Positions 1-7,635 of a stretch of 10,808 nucleotides of DNA are shown here, piece by piece. The DNA comes from an uncultured Collinsella sp. (GTDB taxonomy: Bacteria; Actinomycetota; Coriobacteriia; Coriobacteriales; Coriobacteriaceae): contig CAUAJB010000064.1 in the NCBI GenBank assembly GCA_958429225.1, positions 1 through 10,808 of the forward strand, in the 5' to 3' direction. How positions within the stretch are numbered: position 1 is the stretch's first letter; each line of letters opens with the position of its first letter. The notes under the pieces were generated by a model, which was given only the letters and a program-made list of their open reading frames with translations, did not search any database and had not been told where the DNA came from. A program made the translations under genes and the position numbers.

Positions 1-1406
1 CCGTAGATGCGCTGGGGCTGCTCTTCGCCCTTTACGGAAGCTTCGGTCACGATGACCTTGGTGACGCCCTCCTCGCTGGGCAGGTCGAACATCGTCTGCT
101 GCAGCACGTCCTCGCAGATGGAGCGCAGGCCGCGGGCGCCGGTCTTGCGGGCAAGCGCCATACGGGCGATCTCATGCAGGGCGGCGTCCTCGAACTCAAG
201 CTCAACGTCCTCGAGCTGGAACATCTTGCGGTACTGACGCACCACAGCGTTCTTGGGCTCGGTAAGGATCGACACCAGGTCGTCCTCGTCGAGCGCCTGC
301 GTCTGGGTGACGACGGGCGTACGTCCCACAAACTCGGGGATCATGCCAAAGGCGTTGAGGTCCTGCGGGAGCACCTGACGCAGCAGGTCGTTCTCGTCGA
401 CCGAGGTGGGGCCGGCGATCTCGGAGTTAAAGCCCACGCCCTTGTTGCCCACGCGATCGGCGATGATCTTGTCCAGACCCACAAAGGCACCGCCGCAGAT
501 GAACAGGATGTTGGTCGTGTCGATCTGCAGCAGCTCCTGCTGGGGATGCTTGCGGCCGCCGGTGGGCGGAACGCTTGCCACCGTGCCCTCAAGAATCTTA
601 AGCAGCGCCTGCTGAACGCCCTCGCCCGAAACGTCGCGGGTAATGGAGAGGTTCTCGGCCTTGCGGGCGATCTTGTCAATCTCGTCCACGTAGATAATAC
701 CAACCTGCGCGCGCTCAATATCGCCATCGGCGGCATTGATGAGCTTGAGCAGGATGTTCTCCACGTCCTCGCCGACGTAACCGGCCTCGGTGAGCGCGGT
801 GGCGTCGGCGATGGCAAACGGCACTTCCAGGATGCGCGCAAGCGTCTGGGCGAGCAGGGTCTTACCGGTACCGGTGGGACCGAGCAGCAAAATGTTGGAC
901 TTGGCGAGCTCCACCTCGTCCATATCATCGTCGAGCTGCGAGTCCAAGCCGTCGTCAAAGGCCGAAAGCGCAGCGCCGCCCTCGATGACGCGGCGGTAAT
1001 GGTTGTACACGGCAACCGACATGGCGCGCTTGGCGTCCTCCTGGCCCATGACATAGGCCGAAAGCTCGTCATAGATCTCGTGCGGCGTCGGCACATGCGT
1101 AATGACCTGGCGGGCATCGTCCTCGAGCTCAAAGCCCTCGGCCTCGGGATCCATAGCAGGCTGCCCGGCAGCCTGGCCGTGATCGTTGAGGAAGCCCGGC
1201 AGCTTGCCGTTGCGGGCAGCGTCCATAAAGTCCGAAGCCAGCGACTCCTCCAGGATCTCGGAGCAGGCGGCGACGCACTCGTCACAGATAAAGATGTTGG
1301 TCGGACCCTTAACAAGGCGGCGAACCTGACCCTGCTCTTTTCCGCAGAAGGAGCAGCGGATGGGGTTGCCGTTCTCGTCAAAGTTGTCCTGCATGTTACC
1401 GGCCAT
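1..1406 (-). CDS. clpX: ClpX, ATP-dependent unfoldase of the ClpXP protease (C-terminus cut by window edge)
   Basis: ClpX is a cytoplasmic AAA+ hexamer that recognises, unfolds and feeds proteins into the ClpP chamber. The first 468 residues are visible. An N-terminal C4 zinc finger (Cys18, Cys21, Cys41, Cys44) binds substrates and adaptors. Walker A is GPTGTGKT (176-183), the substrate-gripping pore loop is GYVG (209-212), Walker B is IIYVDEIDK (237-245), the RKH loop GGRKH is at 283-287, a GVGF version of the ClpP-docking IGF loop is at 323-326, and sensor 2 GARGLRSI is at 423-430. The ATG at 1406 lies one base after the clpP stop, so the two are surely co-transcribed. From memory, E. coli ClpX is about 424 residues; the extra length here includes a longer linker after the zinc finger (about 50-105) and an acidic insert before Walker A (about 141-168). 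No frame break is seen. The identification is very secure; only the end is missing. Confidence 0.97.
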   Translation of the reverse strand, partial: MAGNMQDNFDENGNPIRCSFCGKEQGQVRRLVKGPTNIFICDECVAACSEILEESLASDFMDAARNGKLPGFLNDHGQAAGQPAMDPEAEGFELEDDARQVITHVPTPHEIYDELSAYVMGQEDAKRAMSVAVYNHYRRVIEGGAALSAFDDGLDSQLDDDMDEVELAKSNILLLGPTGTGKTLLAQTLARILEVPFAIADATALTEAGYVGEDVENILLKLINAADGDIERAQVGIIYVDEIDKIARKAENLSITRDVSGEGVQQALLKILEGTVASVPPTGGRKHPQQELLQIDTTNILFICGGAFVGLDKIIADRVGNKGVGFNSEIAGPTSVDENDLLRQVLPQDLNAFGMIPEFVGRTPVVTQTQALDEDDLVSILTEPKNAVVRQYRKMFQLEDVELEFEDAALHEIARMALARKTGARGLRSICEDVLQQTMFDLPSEEGVTKVIVTEASVKGEEQPQRIY

Positions 1407-1407
1407 C

Positions 1408-2028
1408 CTAGGCGTCCTTCGCGGCGAGGTCGCGCGAGGTAACAATGCGGTCGATCAGGCCGTAGTCGAGGGCCTCGGCAGCGGTCAGGTAGTTGTCGCG
1501 CTCGGTATCGGCCTGGACCTTCTCGATGGGCTGGCCCGAAGCATCGGACAGGATCTGGTTGAGCTCGCGACGGGTCTTCTTGATCTCCTCGGCCACGATC
1601 TCGATCTCGGTCTGCTGACCCTGGGCACCGCCGCTGGGCTGGTGAATCATGACCTTGGAGTGCGGCAGGCAGAAGCGCTTACCCTTGGCGCCGGCCGAAA
1701 GCAGCACGGCGGCCATAGACGCGGCCATACCGACGCAGATGGTGGAGACCTGCGGCTTGATAAAGTTCATGGTGTCCAGAATCGCCAGGCCGGAGTAGAC
1801 CTCGCCACCGGGCGAATTGATGTAGAGCGAGATATCCTTCTCGGCATCCTGGCTCTCAAGATGCAGCAACTGGGCAACGACCAGGTTGGCGCTGACGGAG
1901 TTGATCTCCTCGCCCAAGAAGATGATGCGGTCGTTGAGCAGGCGCGAATAGATATCGTAGCTGCGCTCGCCGCGCGGCGTCTGCTCGATAACGTATGGCA
2001 CGAGGGCGGAATCGAACTTAGCGATCAT
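1408..2028 (-). CDS. clpP: ClpP, serine protease subunit of the Clp protease
   Basis: ClpP forms the two-ring, 14-subunit peptidase chamber that degrades proteins unfolded by ClpX. From the chosen start the protein has 206 residues. The Ser-His-Asp triad is visible: Ser104 in GMAASMAA, His129 in VMIHQP and Asp174 in QADTERD. The handle and oxyanion region INSPGGEVYSG (70-80) is also intact. Start choice: the frame is open up to a TTG at 2058, with ATGs at 2040, 2034 and 2028. The ATG at 2028 has GGAG six bases upstream and gives MIAKFDSALVPYVIEQT, which enters the conserved N-terminal axial-loop sequence directly, so I prefer it. Starts 2-4 codons earlier remain possible (AGAGAG lies 8 bases before 2034). 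The order tig-clpP-clpX is the classical one. A hairpin sits in the tig-clpP gap. Whether the gene has its own promoter is unclear; I found no good -35/-10 pair. Confidence 0.96.
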   Translation of the reverse strand: MIAKFDSALVPYVIEQTPRGERSYDIYSRLLNDRIIFLGEEINSVSANLVVAQLLHLESQDAEKDISLYINSPGGEVYSGLAILDTMNFIKPQVSTICVGMAASMAAVLLSAGAKGKRFCLPHSKVMIHQPSGGAQGQQTEIEIVAEEIKKTRRELNQILSDASGQPIEKVQADTERDNYLTAAEALDYGLIDRIVTSRDLAAKDA

Positions 2029-2074
2029 ACGCATCTCCATTTCTCTCTTGCGGACCAAATTGGTTCTAGATAAA

Positions 2075-2115
2075 CGTACGGTGCCCGCATGCTATGCATT
2101 GGCTGGCACCGTACG
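2075..2115 (-). terminator. Strong hairpin between tig and clpP (attenuator or partial terminator)
   Basis: An 11-bp perfect inverted repeat, CGTACGGTGCC (2075-2085) with GGCACCGTACG (2105-2115), has a 19-nt loop. The loop itself contains ATGC-TAT-GCAT (2089-2099), which can form a small inner stem. On the minus strand the stem is followed by TTTATCTAG, a poor U-tract. It may therefore lower read-through from tig into clpPX, or act on the mRNA as a processing or stability element. Which role applies is inference. A second small palindrome, ACCGG-ATAA-CCGGT, lies just upstream in the transcript (2121-2134). Confidence 0.45.
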
Positions 2116-2191
2116 AAGCAACCGGATAACCGGTGTATAACTTTACCCCATCACGGGCGCACCCATGCGCTCGCGGGCAAGGTGGCGAGAA

Positions 2192-3490
2192 TTACTCGGC
2201 GTCCTTGGCGGTCTCGTCGACCTCGGTCACCTTGGCGTTCTCGACCAGGTGGTCGACGGCCTTGGAGCGACGGATGGACTCGCGGACGGCAGGCATGCGG
2301 CCATCGGCGATGAACTCAGCCTTGGAAGCCTCGACGTCCTTGACGCCGGCCTTCTCGAACTCGGCGTTGATGTCATCCTCGGTGACCTCAATCTTGAGCT
2401 CACGAGCGAGGGCATCGAGAGCCAGGGACTCACGAGCGACGTCGTTGGCCTGCTTGTGCAGGTCGCCGATGAACTGCTCCATGGTCAGACCGGAAGCGGG
2501 CAGCCAGGTGTCGAGCGTCATGCCGCGGGCAGCGAGGTTGGACAGGAAGTTCTGGCCAAGCTCCTCAAAGACGGACTGCTCGTAGTCGGCGTCCATCTCG
2601 TCGAGCTGCAGGCGCTCGGCGAGAGCGGAGACGCAACGGTTCTCCTTCTCGGCCGGGAGGCGGGAAGCCTTGTCCTGCTCGATCTCGATCTTGATGGCGT
2701 CCCGCATAGCGTCGATGCTGTCGAAGCCAAAGTCGGACTTGACGAGCTCGTCGGTGAGCTCGGGGGTGTTGCGAACCTTGATGCCCTTGACGGTGACCTC
2801 GACGGTGTGGGTCTCGGCCTCCTCGCCCTCCTCGACCTCGTCGGTCCAGGTAACGGTCTTGACGTCGTCAACGTTGGCGCCAATCAGGGCCTCGTTGAAC
2901 TCCTTGGGGTTGCTGTCGCTACCGGCGATGAGCATGCGGCCCTCGGCGGCAAAGTTGTCGGCGTTCTCGACGGCCTTGAGGTCGACGGTGACGTAGTCCT
3001 CGGCCTCGACGGCGCGACCCTCGACGTCTTCGAAGGTGGCACGGTAGTTGAGGAGCATCTCGACCTGGTTGTTGATCTCGGACTCGGTGACCTCCGCAGG
3101 GGGCATCTCGATCTCGACGGCGTCGAAGGAGGAGAGCTCAGCGGCGGGACGCAGGGAGAACTCGACGGTGTAGGTATAATCCTCGTGATCCTTGGCGAGG
3201 TCGAGCTCCTTGTAGTCACCATTCTTGGTGGGGACGATGTCCAGCTCGTTGAGGATGGCGGGCTCGTTGGCGGCGATCAGGTCGTTGGTGGCCTGAGCGA
3301 GGGTAGCCTCGGCGCCAAGAGCGGAGTCGATGACCGGACGGGGAGCCTTACCGGCACGGAAGCCCGGGAAGCGGTACTTCTTGGCGGTCTCCTTGTAGGC
3401 CTTCTTGATCGCGGCGTCGACGTCGGCGGCCGGGATGGTGACCGTAGCGGTGAGCTTGGCGTCCTTGACGTCAGAAGCGGTGATGTTCAA
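2192..3490 (-). CDS. tig: Trigger factor, ribosome-associated chaperone and prolyl isomerase
   Basis: Trigger factor docks at the ribosome exit tunnel and shields nascent chains. From the chosen start it has 432 residues, the same length as E. coli trigger factor as I recall it. The ribosome-docking signature GFRAGK (43-48, within YRFPGFRAGKAPRPVI) lies in the N-terminal domain. A central FKBP-like peptidyl-prolyl isomerase domain runs from about 160 to 240, and the helical C-terminal arms follow to the acidic tail. Start choice: the first ATG in frame is at 3505, but the following codons are AGG AGG, a perfect Shine-Dalgarno sequence. That sequence sits 6 bases before a TTG at 3490 and 3 bases before a GTG at 3493. 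The TTG start gives MNITASDVKD, which fits the family better than an MRRN leader. The gene lies 90 bp after tRNA-Leu and precedes clpP, the usual pairing of folding and degradation genes. Confidence 0.96.
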   Translation of the reverse strand: MNITASDVKDAKLTATVTIPAADVDAAIKKAYKETAKKYRFPGFRAGKAPRPVIDSALGAEATLAQATNDLIAANEPAILNELDIVPTKNGDYKELDLAKDHEDYTYTVEFSLRPAAELSSFDAVEIEMPPAEVTESEINNQVEMLLNYRATFEDVEGRAVEAEDYVTVDLKAVENADNFAAEGRMLIAGSDSNPKEFNEALIGANVDDVKTVTWTDEVEEGEEAETHTVEVTVKGIKVRNTPELTDELVKSDFGFDSIDAMRDAIKIEIEQDKASRLPAEKENRCVSALAERLQLDEMDADYEQSVFEELGQNFLSNLAARGMTLDTWLPASGLTMEQFIGDLHKQANDVARESLALDALARELKIEVTEDDINAEFEKAGVKDVEASKAEFIADGRMPAVRESIRRSKAVDHLVENAKVTEVDETAKDAE

Positions 3491-3580
3491 CACGTTCCTC
3501 CTCATACTGCCCAGCTTATCTGAGGTGCTGGTACCTTTATGCAACAAGCGTCGCGAGGGCATAAGCCGACGCGGGTGCGT

Positions 3581-3664
3581 TGGTGCGGGCGAAAGGACTC
3601 GAACCTTCACGGGAATCCCACCAGAACCTAAATCTGGCGCGTCTACCAATTCCGCCACGCCCGC
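3581..3664 (-). tRNA. tRNA-Leu (anticodon UAG)
   Basis: The 84-nt minus-strand transcript starts GCGGGCGTGGCGGAATTGG and ends CGCCCGCACCA. The acceptor stem GCGGGCG pairs with CGCCCGC, followed by discriminator A and an encoded CCA. The anticodon stem CCAGA/TCTGG encloses the loop TTTAGGT, giving anticodon TAG, which reads CUA. A class II variable arm (TGGGATTCCCGTGA) and a T-loop GTTCGAGTC are present; the long variable arm and A73 fit leucine identity. It lies upstream of tig. Confidence 0.97.
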
Positions 3665-3683
3665 ATGAGCGCACAGACTAGGA

Positions 3684-3692
3684 ATGATAGCA
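3684..3692 (-). promoter_or_regulatory. Extended -10 promoter for tRNA-Leu
   Basis: Read on the minus strand this is TGC TATCAT: a TGn extended -10 followed by a hexamer matching TATAAT at five of six positions. It lies 19 bases before the tRNA 5' end, so transcription would start about 13 nt upstream of the mature tRNA. No convincing -35 hexamer is visible at 16-18 bp. Confidence 0.5.
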
Positions 3693-3750
3693 GATACGAG
3701 CGACAAGCGCACGCACACGTTTTACAGGCTCACGACCTCACCACGAGTGC

Positions 3751-3775
3751 AAAAGGCGGGGCGAGTTGCCCCGCC
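3751..3775 (-). terminator. Intrinsic terminator of the molybdenum hydroxylase operon
   Basis: On the minus strand GGCGGGGC-AACTC-GCCCCGCC is followed by TTTTGC: an 8-bp, nearly all-GC stem with a 5-nt loop and a short U-tract. It begins about 30 bp after the stop codon at 3805, the expected place for an end-of-operon terminator. It insulates the operon from the downstream tRNA-Leu-tig-clpPX genes. Confidence 0.8.
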
Positions 3776-3804
3776 CCGCCAATTACGACTTGTTCGCTGA
3801 CCCG

Positions 3805-6636
3805 CTACTCCCCCAGCAGGGCCTTCTCGGGCGTGATCGGCAGCGAGCGTACCTGATGTCCGGTGGCGTGTGCCACGGCTGAGGCCACGGCGGCGAGCGG
3901 CGTGTTGATAACGACCTCACCGATCGACTTGGCGCCAAACGGGCCCGTCGGCTCGTAGCTCGGCTCAAAGGCCACGCGAATGCTGCCGATATCCAGGCGC
4001 GTGGGCAGCTTGTAGCTCATAAAGTTGCCGGTGCGCAGACGGCCGCGGTCATCGTGCTCGACAATCTCGTAGAGCGCGTGGCCAATGCCCTGGGCAATGC
4101 CGCCCTCGGCCTGGACGCGCGCGAGCGCCTCGTTGATCACGGTGCCGCAGTCAACGGCCGCCGCATAGTCCACCACAGTCACCTTGCCGGTAGCCTTGTC
4201 GACCTCGACCTCGGCAATGCCGGCCATAAACGGCGGAGGCGAAACGGGCAGGCAGGCAGAGGCATGCGAGGTGAGCGCGTCGCCACCCGCGATGTTCTTG
4301 ACGCACAGGTTGGCAAAGTCACGCAGCGTGAGGTAGCGGTTCTGCTCGCGCGCGGCACGCTCGTCGGACAGACGCACGTACTGGCCATCAAAGACCACAT
4401 CGGCGGCGTCCACGTCCCACATCTGGGCGGCCTTGGCGCAAATCTTCTCACGCAGCTCGGTCGCGGCGTTCTTGGCGGCAAGACCCGTCACGTACGTGCC
4501 CGAGCTCGCGTACGAGCCGGCGTCGAACGGCGACACATCGGTGTCCACGCCGCGTACCACAATGAGCGAGCTCTCCACACCCAGCTCCTCGGCGGCGATC
4601 TGCGCCAGGATCGTGTCGACGCCCATGCCGTTATCGGTGGCGCCGGTGCCGATGGTAATGAAGCCGTCCTCTTCCAGGCGCATGTCGATGCCGGCGATGT
4701 CCACGTTGGAAATGCCAGAGCCCTGCATGGTGAGCGCGCAGCCCAGGGCGCGCACGCGGTCGCCCAGGTCCACAGCCAGAGGCTTGTCGCGCCAGCCGAT
4801 CATGTCCATCGCGCGCAGCAGGCAGCGGTCGAGCGCGCAGGCGTTGAGCTTCTCGTTGTAGTACTGCGGCATGACCTCGCCCTCGCGCACAATGTTCTTA
4901 AGGCGCAGGTCGGCGGGATCCATGTGCAGCATATCGGCAAGCTCGTTGACGGCGCTCTCGACGGCAAACTGGCCCTGGGTGGCACCGTAGCCGCGATACG
5001 CGCCGCCGCGGTTGGTATTGGTATAGACGGCGTCCCAGCTAAAGCGACTCGCCTTCACGTGGTTGTAGATGGGCAGGCTCTTGTGGCCCGAAAGGCCGAT
5101 CGTCGTGGTAGCGTGCTCGCCATAAGCACCGGCGTTGGACAGCGTATGCAGATCGATGGCCGTGATGGTGCCGTCGTTCATGGCGCCCAGCTTAACGGTC
5201 ATCTGCATCTGGTGGCGCGAGTTGCCCGCAGTGATGGTCTCCTCGCGGGTGTAGCAGCAATAGCTCGGACGGCCGGTCTGCTGAGTGACGAACGCCACGA
5301 AGATCTCGCAGCAGCCCGTCTGCTTGGAGCCAAAGCCGCCACCGATGCGCGGCTTAATGACCTGCACCTGTGACTGCGGAATGTCGAGCGACTGCGCGAC
5401 CATGCGGCGCACGTGGAAGGGCACCTGCGTCGAGGTGGTCACCGAGATGCGGCCGAACGCATCGGTCGTCGCGAAGGCGCGGAAGGTCTCCATGGGCGCG
5501 GTCTGCGTGGCCTGGCTCGTGTAGGTGCGCTCAAAGACGATGTCGCTCTGGGCGAAAGCCTCGTCCAGATCGCCATAATCGCTGGTACCGCTGCAGACCA
5601 GGTTGCGCGAAACATCGCCGCCCTGCGGGAACATAAAAGTCACGTCGCCCTCGGGGTGGACCACGATGTCGTTATCGAGTGCCTGGGTAAAGTCGAGCAG
5701 GGGCTCGAGCACCTCATAGTCGACCTTGATGAGCTTGAGCGCCTTATCGGCGGCCTCCTCGGTCTCGGCGGCGACGATCGCCACCTCCTCGTTTTGGTAA
5801 CGGACGAGGTTCTCGAGAATCAGGCGGTCGTAGGGACTCGGCTGCGGATAGCTCTGGCCGGCGATGGTAAAACGGCGCTTGGGCACGTCCTCGTAGGTGT
5901 AGACGCCCACGACGCCGGGCACCTTCAGGGCGCGCGACGTATCGATGGAGCGGATCTTGGCGCGGGCATAGGGGCTGCGCTTGAGTTTGACAATGAGCGC
6001 GCCGGCGGGCACCAGGTCGCCCGTGTAGACGGGACGGCCCTCGAGCAGGGCCTTCGAATCCTTCTTGGGCTGCTTGTGGGTAATCTGCTTGTACGCGACA
6101 CCGTCGGAGCTCGTGTCGTTGACGGGCAGCTCGGGCATCTCAAAGCCCACCTGCACGCCGGACTCGTTGAGGAAGCGCACGATGGCGCGCAGCTGGCTCT
6201 CGTAGCCGCTGCAGCGGCAGAGGTTACCGGCGAGCTGGCGCGAGAGCTCTTCGCGTGTGGCGACGAGGCTCGGGTCCTCCTTGGCGGCGCGGGCAAGCGC
6301 CAGCACGTTCATGATGAGGCCGGGGGCGCAAAAACCGCACTGCTCGGCACCTTCGGCAGCCATTGCGCGGGCGAGCGCCTCGGACTCGGTCTTGAGACCC
6401 TCGAGGGTGGTGATGGAGCGGCCCTCGACGCGCGCGGCGGGAACCGAGCAGCTCAGCACCGGATCGCCATCGAGCCACACCGTGCACAGGCCGCAGTTGG
6501 TGGTTTCGCAGGCGCAACGCACCGACGCACAGCCCTGCTCGCGCAAAAGCGCAAAGAGCATGGTGTCGGGGGCAATCTGAACCTTGACCTTGCGGCCGTT
6601 GAGCGTAAAGGAAAGATCGATGAGTTTGGCAGCCAT
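3805..6636 (-). CDS. Fused [2Fe-2S]/molybdopterin subunit of a xanthine-dehydrogenase-family molybdenum hydroxylase (XdhD-like)
   Basis: A 943-residue cytoplasmic oxidoreductase subunit. It should hydroxylate a purine-like or other N-heterocycle at molybdenum and pass electrons through two [2Fe-2S] clusters to the FAD subunit encoded just upstream. Domain order: ferredoxin-like cluster at 3-75 (Cys43, Cys48, Cys51, Cys63); the second cluster's helical domain at 85-155 (Cys100, Cys103, Cys140, Cys142); then the a/b-hammerhead and the large molybdopterin domain from about 190. Molybdopterin landmarks are IGGGFGSKQ (431-439), GGAYRGYGATQG (544-555) and the late GPFGAKSIGE (898-907), where Glu907 should be the catalytic base. 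The fusion order and the C-terminal GPFGAKSI.E block resemble E. coli XdhD; Glu907, both clusters and the cofactor loops are intact, so the enzyme should be active. GAGGTG lies 5 bases before the ATG, which overlaps the upstream stop as TAATG. The true substrate (xanthine, hypoxanthine, nicotinate or other) and selenium dependence are unknown. Confidence 0.93.
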   Translation of the reverse strand: MAAKLIDLSFTLNGRKVKVQIAPDTMLFALLREQGCASVRCACETTNCGLCTVWLDGDPVLSCSVPAARVEGRSITTLEGLKTESEALARAMAAEGAEQCGFCAPGLIMNVLALARAAKEDPSLVATREELSRQLAGNLCRCSGYESQLRAIVRFLNESGVQVGFEMPELPVNDTSSDGVAYKQITHKQPKKDSKALLEGRPVYTGDLVPAGALIVKLKRSPYARAKIRSIDTSRALKVPGVVGVYTYEDVPKRRFTIAGQSYPQPSPYDRLILENLVRYQNEEVAIVAAETEEAADKALKLIKVDYEVLEPLLDFTQALDNDIVVHPEGDVTFMFPQGGDVSRNLVCSGTSDYGDLDEAFAQSDIVFERTYTSQATQTAPMETFRAFATTDAFGRISVTTSTQVPFHVRRMVAQSLDIPQSQVQVIKPRIGGGFGSKQTGCCEIFVAFVTQQTGRPSYCCYTREETITAGNSRHQMQMTVKLGAMNDGTITAIDLHTLSNAGAYGEHATTTIGLSGHKSLPIYNHVKASRFSWDAVYTNTNRGGAYRGYGATQGQFAVESAVNELADMLHMDPADLRLKNIVREGEVMPQYYNEKLNACALDRCLLRAMDMIGWRDKPLAVDLGDRVRALGCALTMQGSGISNVDIAGIDMRLEEDGFITIGTGATDNGMGVDTILAQIAAEELGVESSLIVVRGVDTDVSPFDAGSYASSGTYVTGLAAKNAATELREKICAKAAQMWDVDAADVVFDGQYVRLSDERAAREQNRYLTLRDFANLCVKNIAGGDALTSHASACLPVSPPPFMAGIAEVEVDKATGKVTVVDYAAAVDCGTVINEALARVQAEGGIAQGIGHALYEIVEHDDRGRLRTGNFMSYKLPTRLDIGSIRVAFEPSYEPTGPFGAKSIGEVVINTPLAAVASAVAHATGHQVRSLPITPEKALLGE

Positions 6637-7550
6637 TAGCGCACCTCGCTAGAATCGACGCCGGGCACGCGGCGGCAGGAATACTCGTCCGTGGCAAACT
6701 TAGGCACTTGCACGGTCTCGAGCTCGCGGGCAAGCGCGGCCGAAAGCTCGATGCTGGCGGCGCGGCGCACAGCCTGAATCGCCAGCGGGGCCGAGATGCG
6801 ACGGCGGTAGTCGGCCGAGCCCCACAGGTTGGTGCCGTAGCTCAGGGCACGCACGGATGCGGCAAGGGCGCGCAGCTCGTCCTCGGAAGGCTGCTCGCTC
6901 ACCAGGCCGCACGCCTCGCCCTGCAGCAGGGTCGCGCGCAGCGGACGGGCGCCCACGGTGACGTGCCAGCTGTTGTCCCACCAGGCGGCAGTGACGTTTA
7001 AGGAGGGGAAGTCGGTCGCGGCCTTTCGCACGGCCTCGTAGCTCGCACGGTAATCGTGCTTAACGACCACCACGTGCTCGATCACGTCACGCACGTAGCC
7101 CATGTCCACGAACTCGGCAAGCGGCACGCGGCCGGCACCCGTCAGCTCAACGTACGAATCGAGCGCCAAAAAGGCCGAGAGCACGTCCGAGAAACCAAAA
7201 CGGCCGCAGATGCTGCCGCCCACCGTGGCGGTGTTGCGCAGCTGCACGCCCACGATATCGTGGACGGCGAACTCAAAGACATGGTTGACAAGCGCGTTGA
7301 GCTCGACATGGCGCTCGAGCTGGCGCAGGGTGCACATGGCACCGATGCGAAACTCGGTCTCGGTCTCCTCGATCTGATCCAGTCCGCAGGCCGAAAGGTC
7401 AATCGCCGTCGCCACGCGACGCGAACCCAGGCGCATCCAGATGCCACCGCCCACAATCTTGTTGTTGCGGTTCTTCTGTAAGAGCTCATAGGCTTCGGCC
7501 GCGTTTCCAACACGGACGTAGGTACCGAACTTGAGCACGTTCTCCCCCAT
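6636..7550 (-). CDS. FAD-binding subunit of the molybdenum hydroxylase (YgfM/XdhB-like)
   Basis: A 304-residue subunit that carries FAD and passes electrons from the iron-sulfur clusters to NAD+ or another acceptor. The PCMH-type FAD fold is shown by VGGGIWMRLG (33-42), which holds the FAD pyrophosphate, and by RNTATVGGSICGRFGFSD (105-122), a match to the family motif RN.AT.GGN......SD. The C-terminal CO-dehydrogenase flavoprotein domain (about 165-265) includes NLWGSADYRRRISAPLAIQAV, which resembles the end of E. coli YgfM. It is the first gene of the operon, and its TAA shares a base with the ATG of the fused subunit, implying translational coupling and equal dosage. Start: the ATG at 7550 has GGAG only two bases away. 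A GTG at 7538 follows GGGGGAG by three bases and would start MLKFGTYVR, so the N-terminus is uncertain by four residues. The 4Fe-4S-type cysteine insert known in some related FAD subunits is not seen. Confidence 0.92.
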   Translation of the reverse strand: MGENVLKFGTYVRVGNAAEAYELLQKNRNNKIVGGGIWMRLGSRRVATAIDLSACGLDQIEETETEFRIGAMCTLRQLERHVELNALVNHVFEFAVHDIVGVQLRNTATVGGSICGRFGFSDVLSAFLALDSYVELTGAGRVPLAEFVDMGYVRDVIEHVVVVKHDYRASYEAVRKAATDFPSLNVTAAWWDNSWHVTVGARPLRATLLQGEACGLVSEQPSEDELRALAASVRALSYGTNLWGSADYRRRISAPLAIQAVRRAASIELSAALARELETVQVPKFATDEYSCRRVPGVDSSEVR

Positions 7551-7574
7551 CTCTCCACTTGTCCAGTACTTTTA

Positions 7575-7583
7575 AGTATACCA
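7575..7583 (-). promoter_or_regulatory. Extended -10 promoter of the molybdenum hydroxylase operon
   Basis: On the minus strand the sequence is GTTTGG TATACT: a TGG extended -10 next to a hexamer matching TATAAT at five of six positions. A start near 7568 would give a leader of roughly 18 nt that includes the GGAG in front of the ATG at 7550. There is no clear -35 element, which is typical of extended -10 promoters. No operator palindrome overlaps the hexamer, although the large 7636-7698 palindrome lies about 55 bp upstream. Confidence 0.6.
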
Positions 7584-7635
7584 AACGAGGGGCCGCGACC
7601 TTCCACAGCACAAAAACCTCCCTCCCATCCATAAC

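Noticed and set aside
174..1442. Long open frame on the plus strand opposite clpX (422 codons)
   Set aside because: It mirrors the codon bias of clpX on the opposite strand. The product is a low-complexity Leu/Val/Gly/His-rich string with no recognisable motif, whereas the minus strand encodes an intact ClpX.
2165..3523. Plus-strand open frame of 452 codons opposite tig
   Set aside because: Antisense shadow of trigger factor; the predicted protein is a Leu/Val/Gly/Asp repeat-like sequence typical of reverse-complemented high-GC genes.
3491..3718. N-terminal extension of trigger factor through the tRNA-Leu gene
   Set aside because: The frame is open, but residues such as AELVDAPDLGSG are simply the translated tRNA. 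The Shine-Dalgarno and the protein family place the start near 3490.
4054..6639. Long plus-strand frames opposite the fused molybdenum hydroxylase subunit
   Set aside because: Shadows of the minus-strand gene; no domain motifs, and the minus-strand frame has all cofactor ligands in order.
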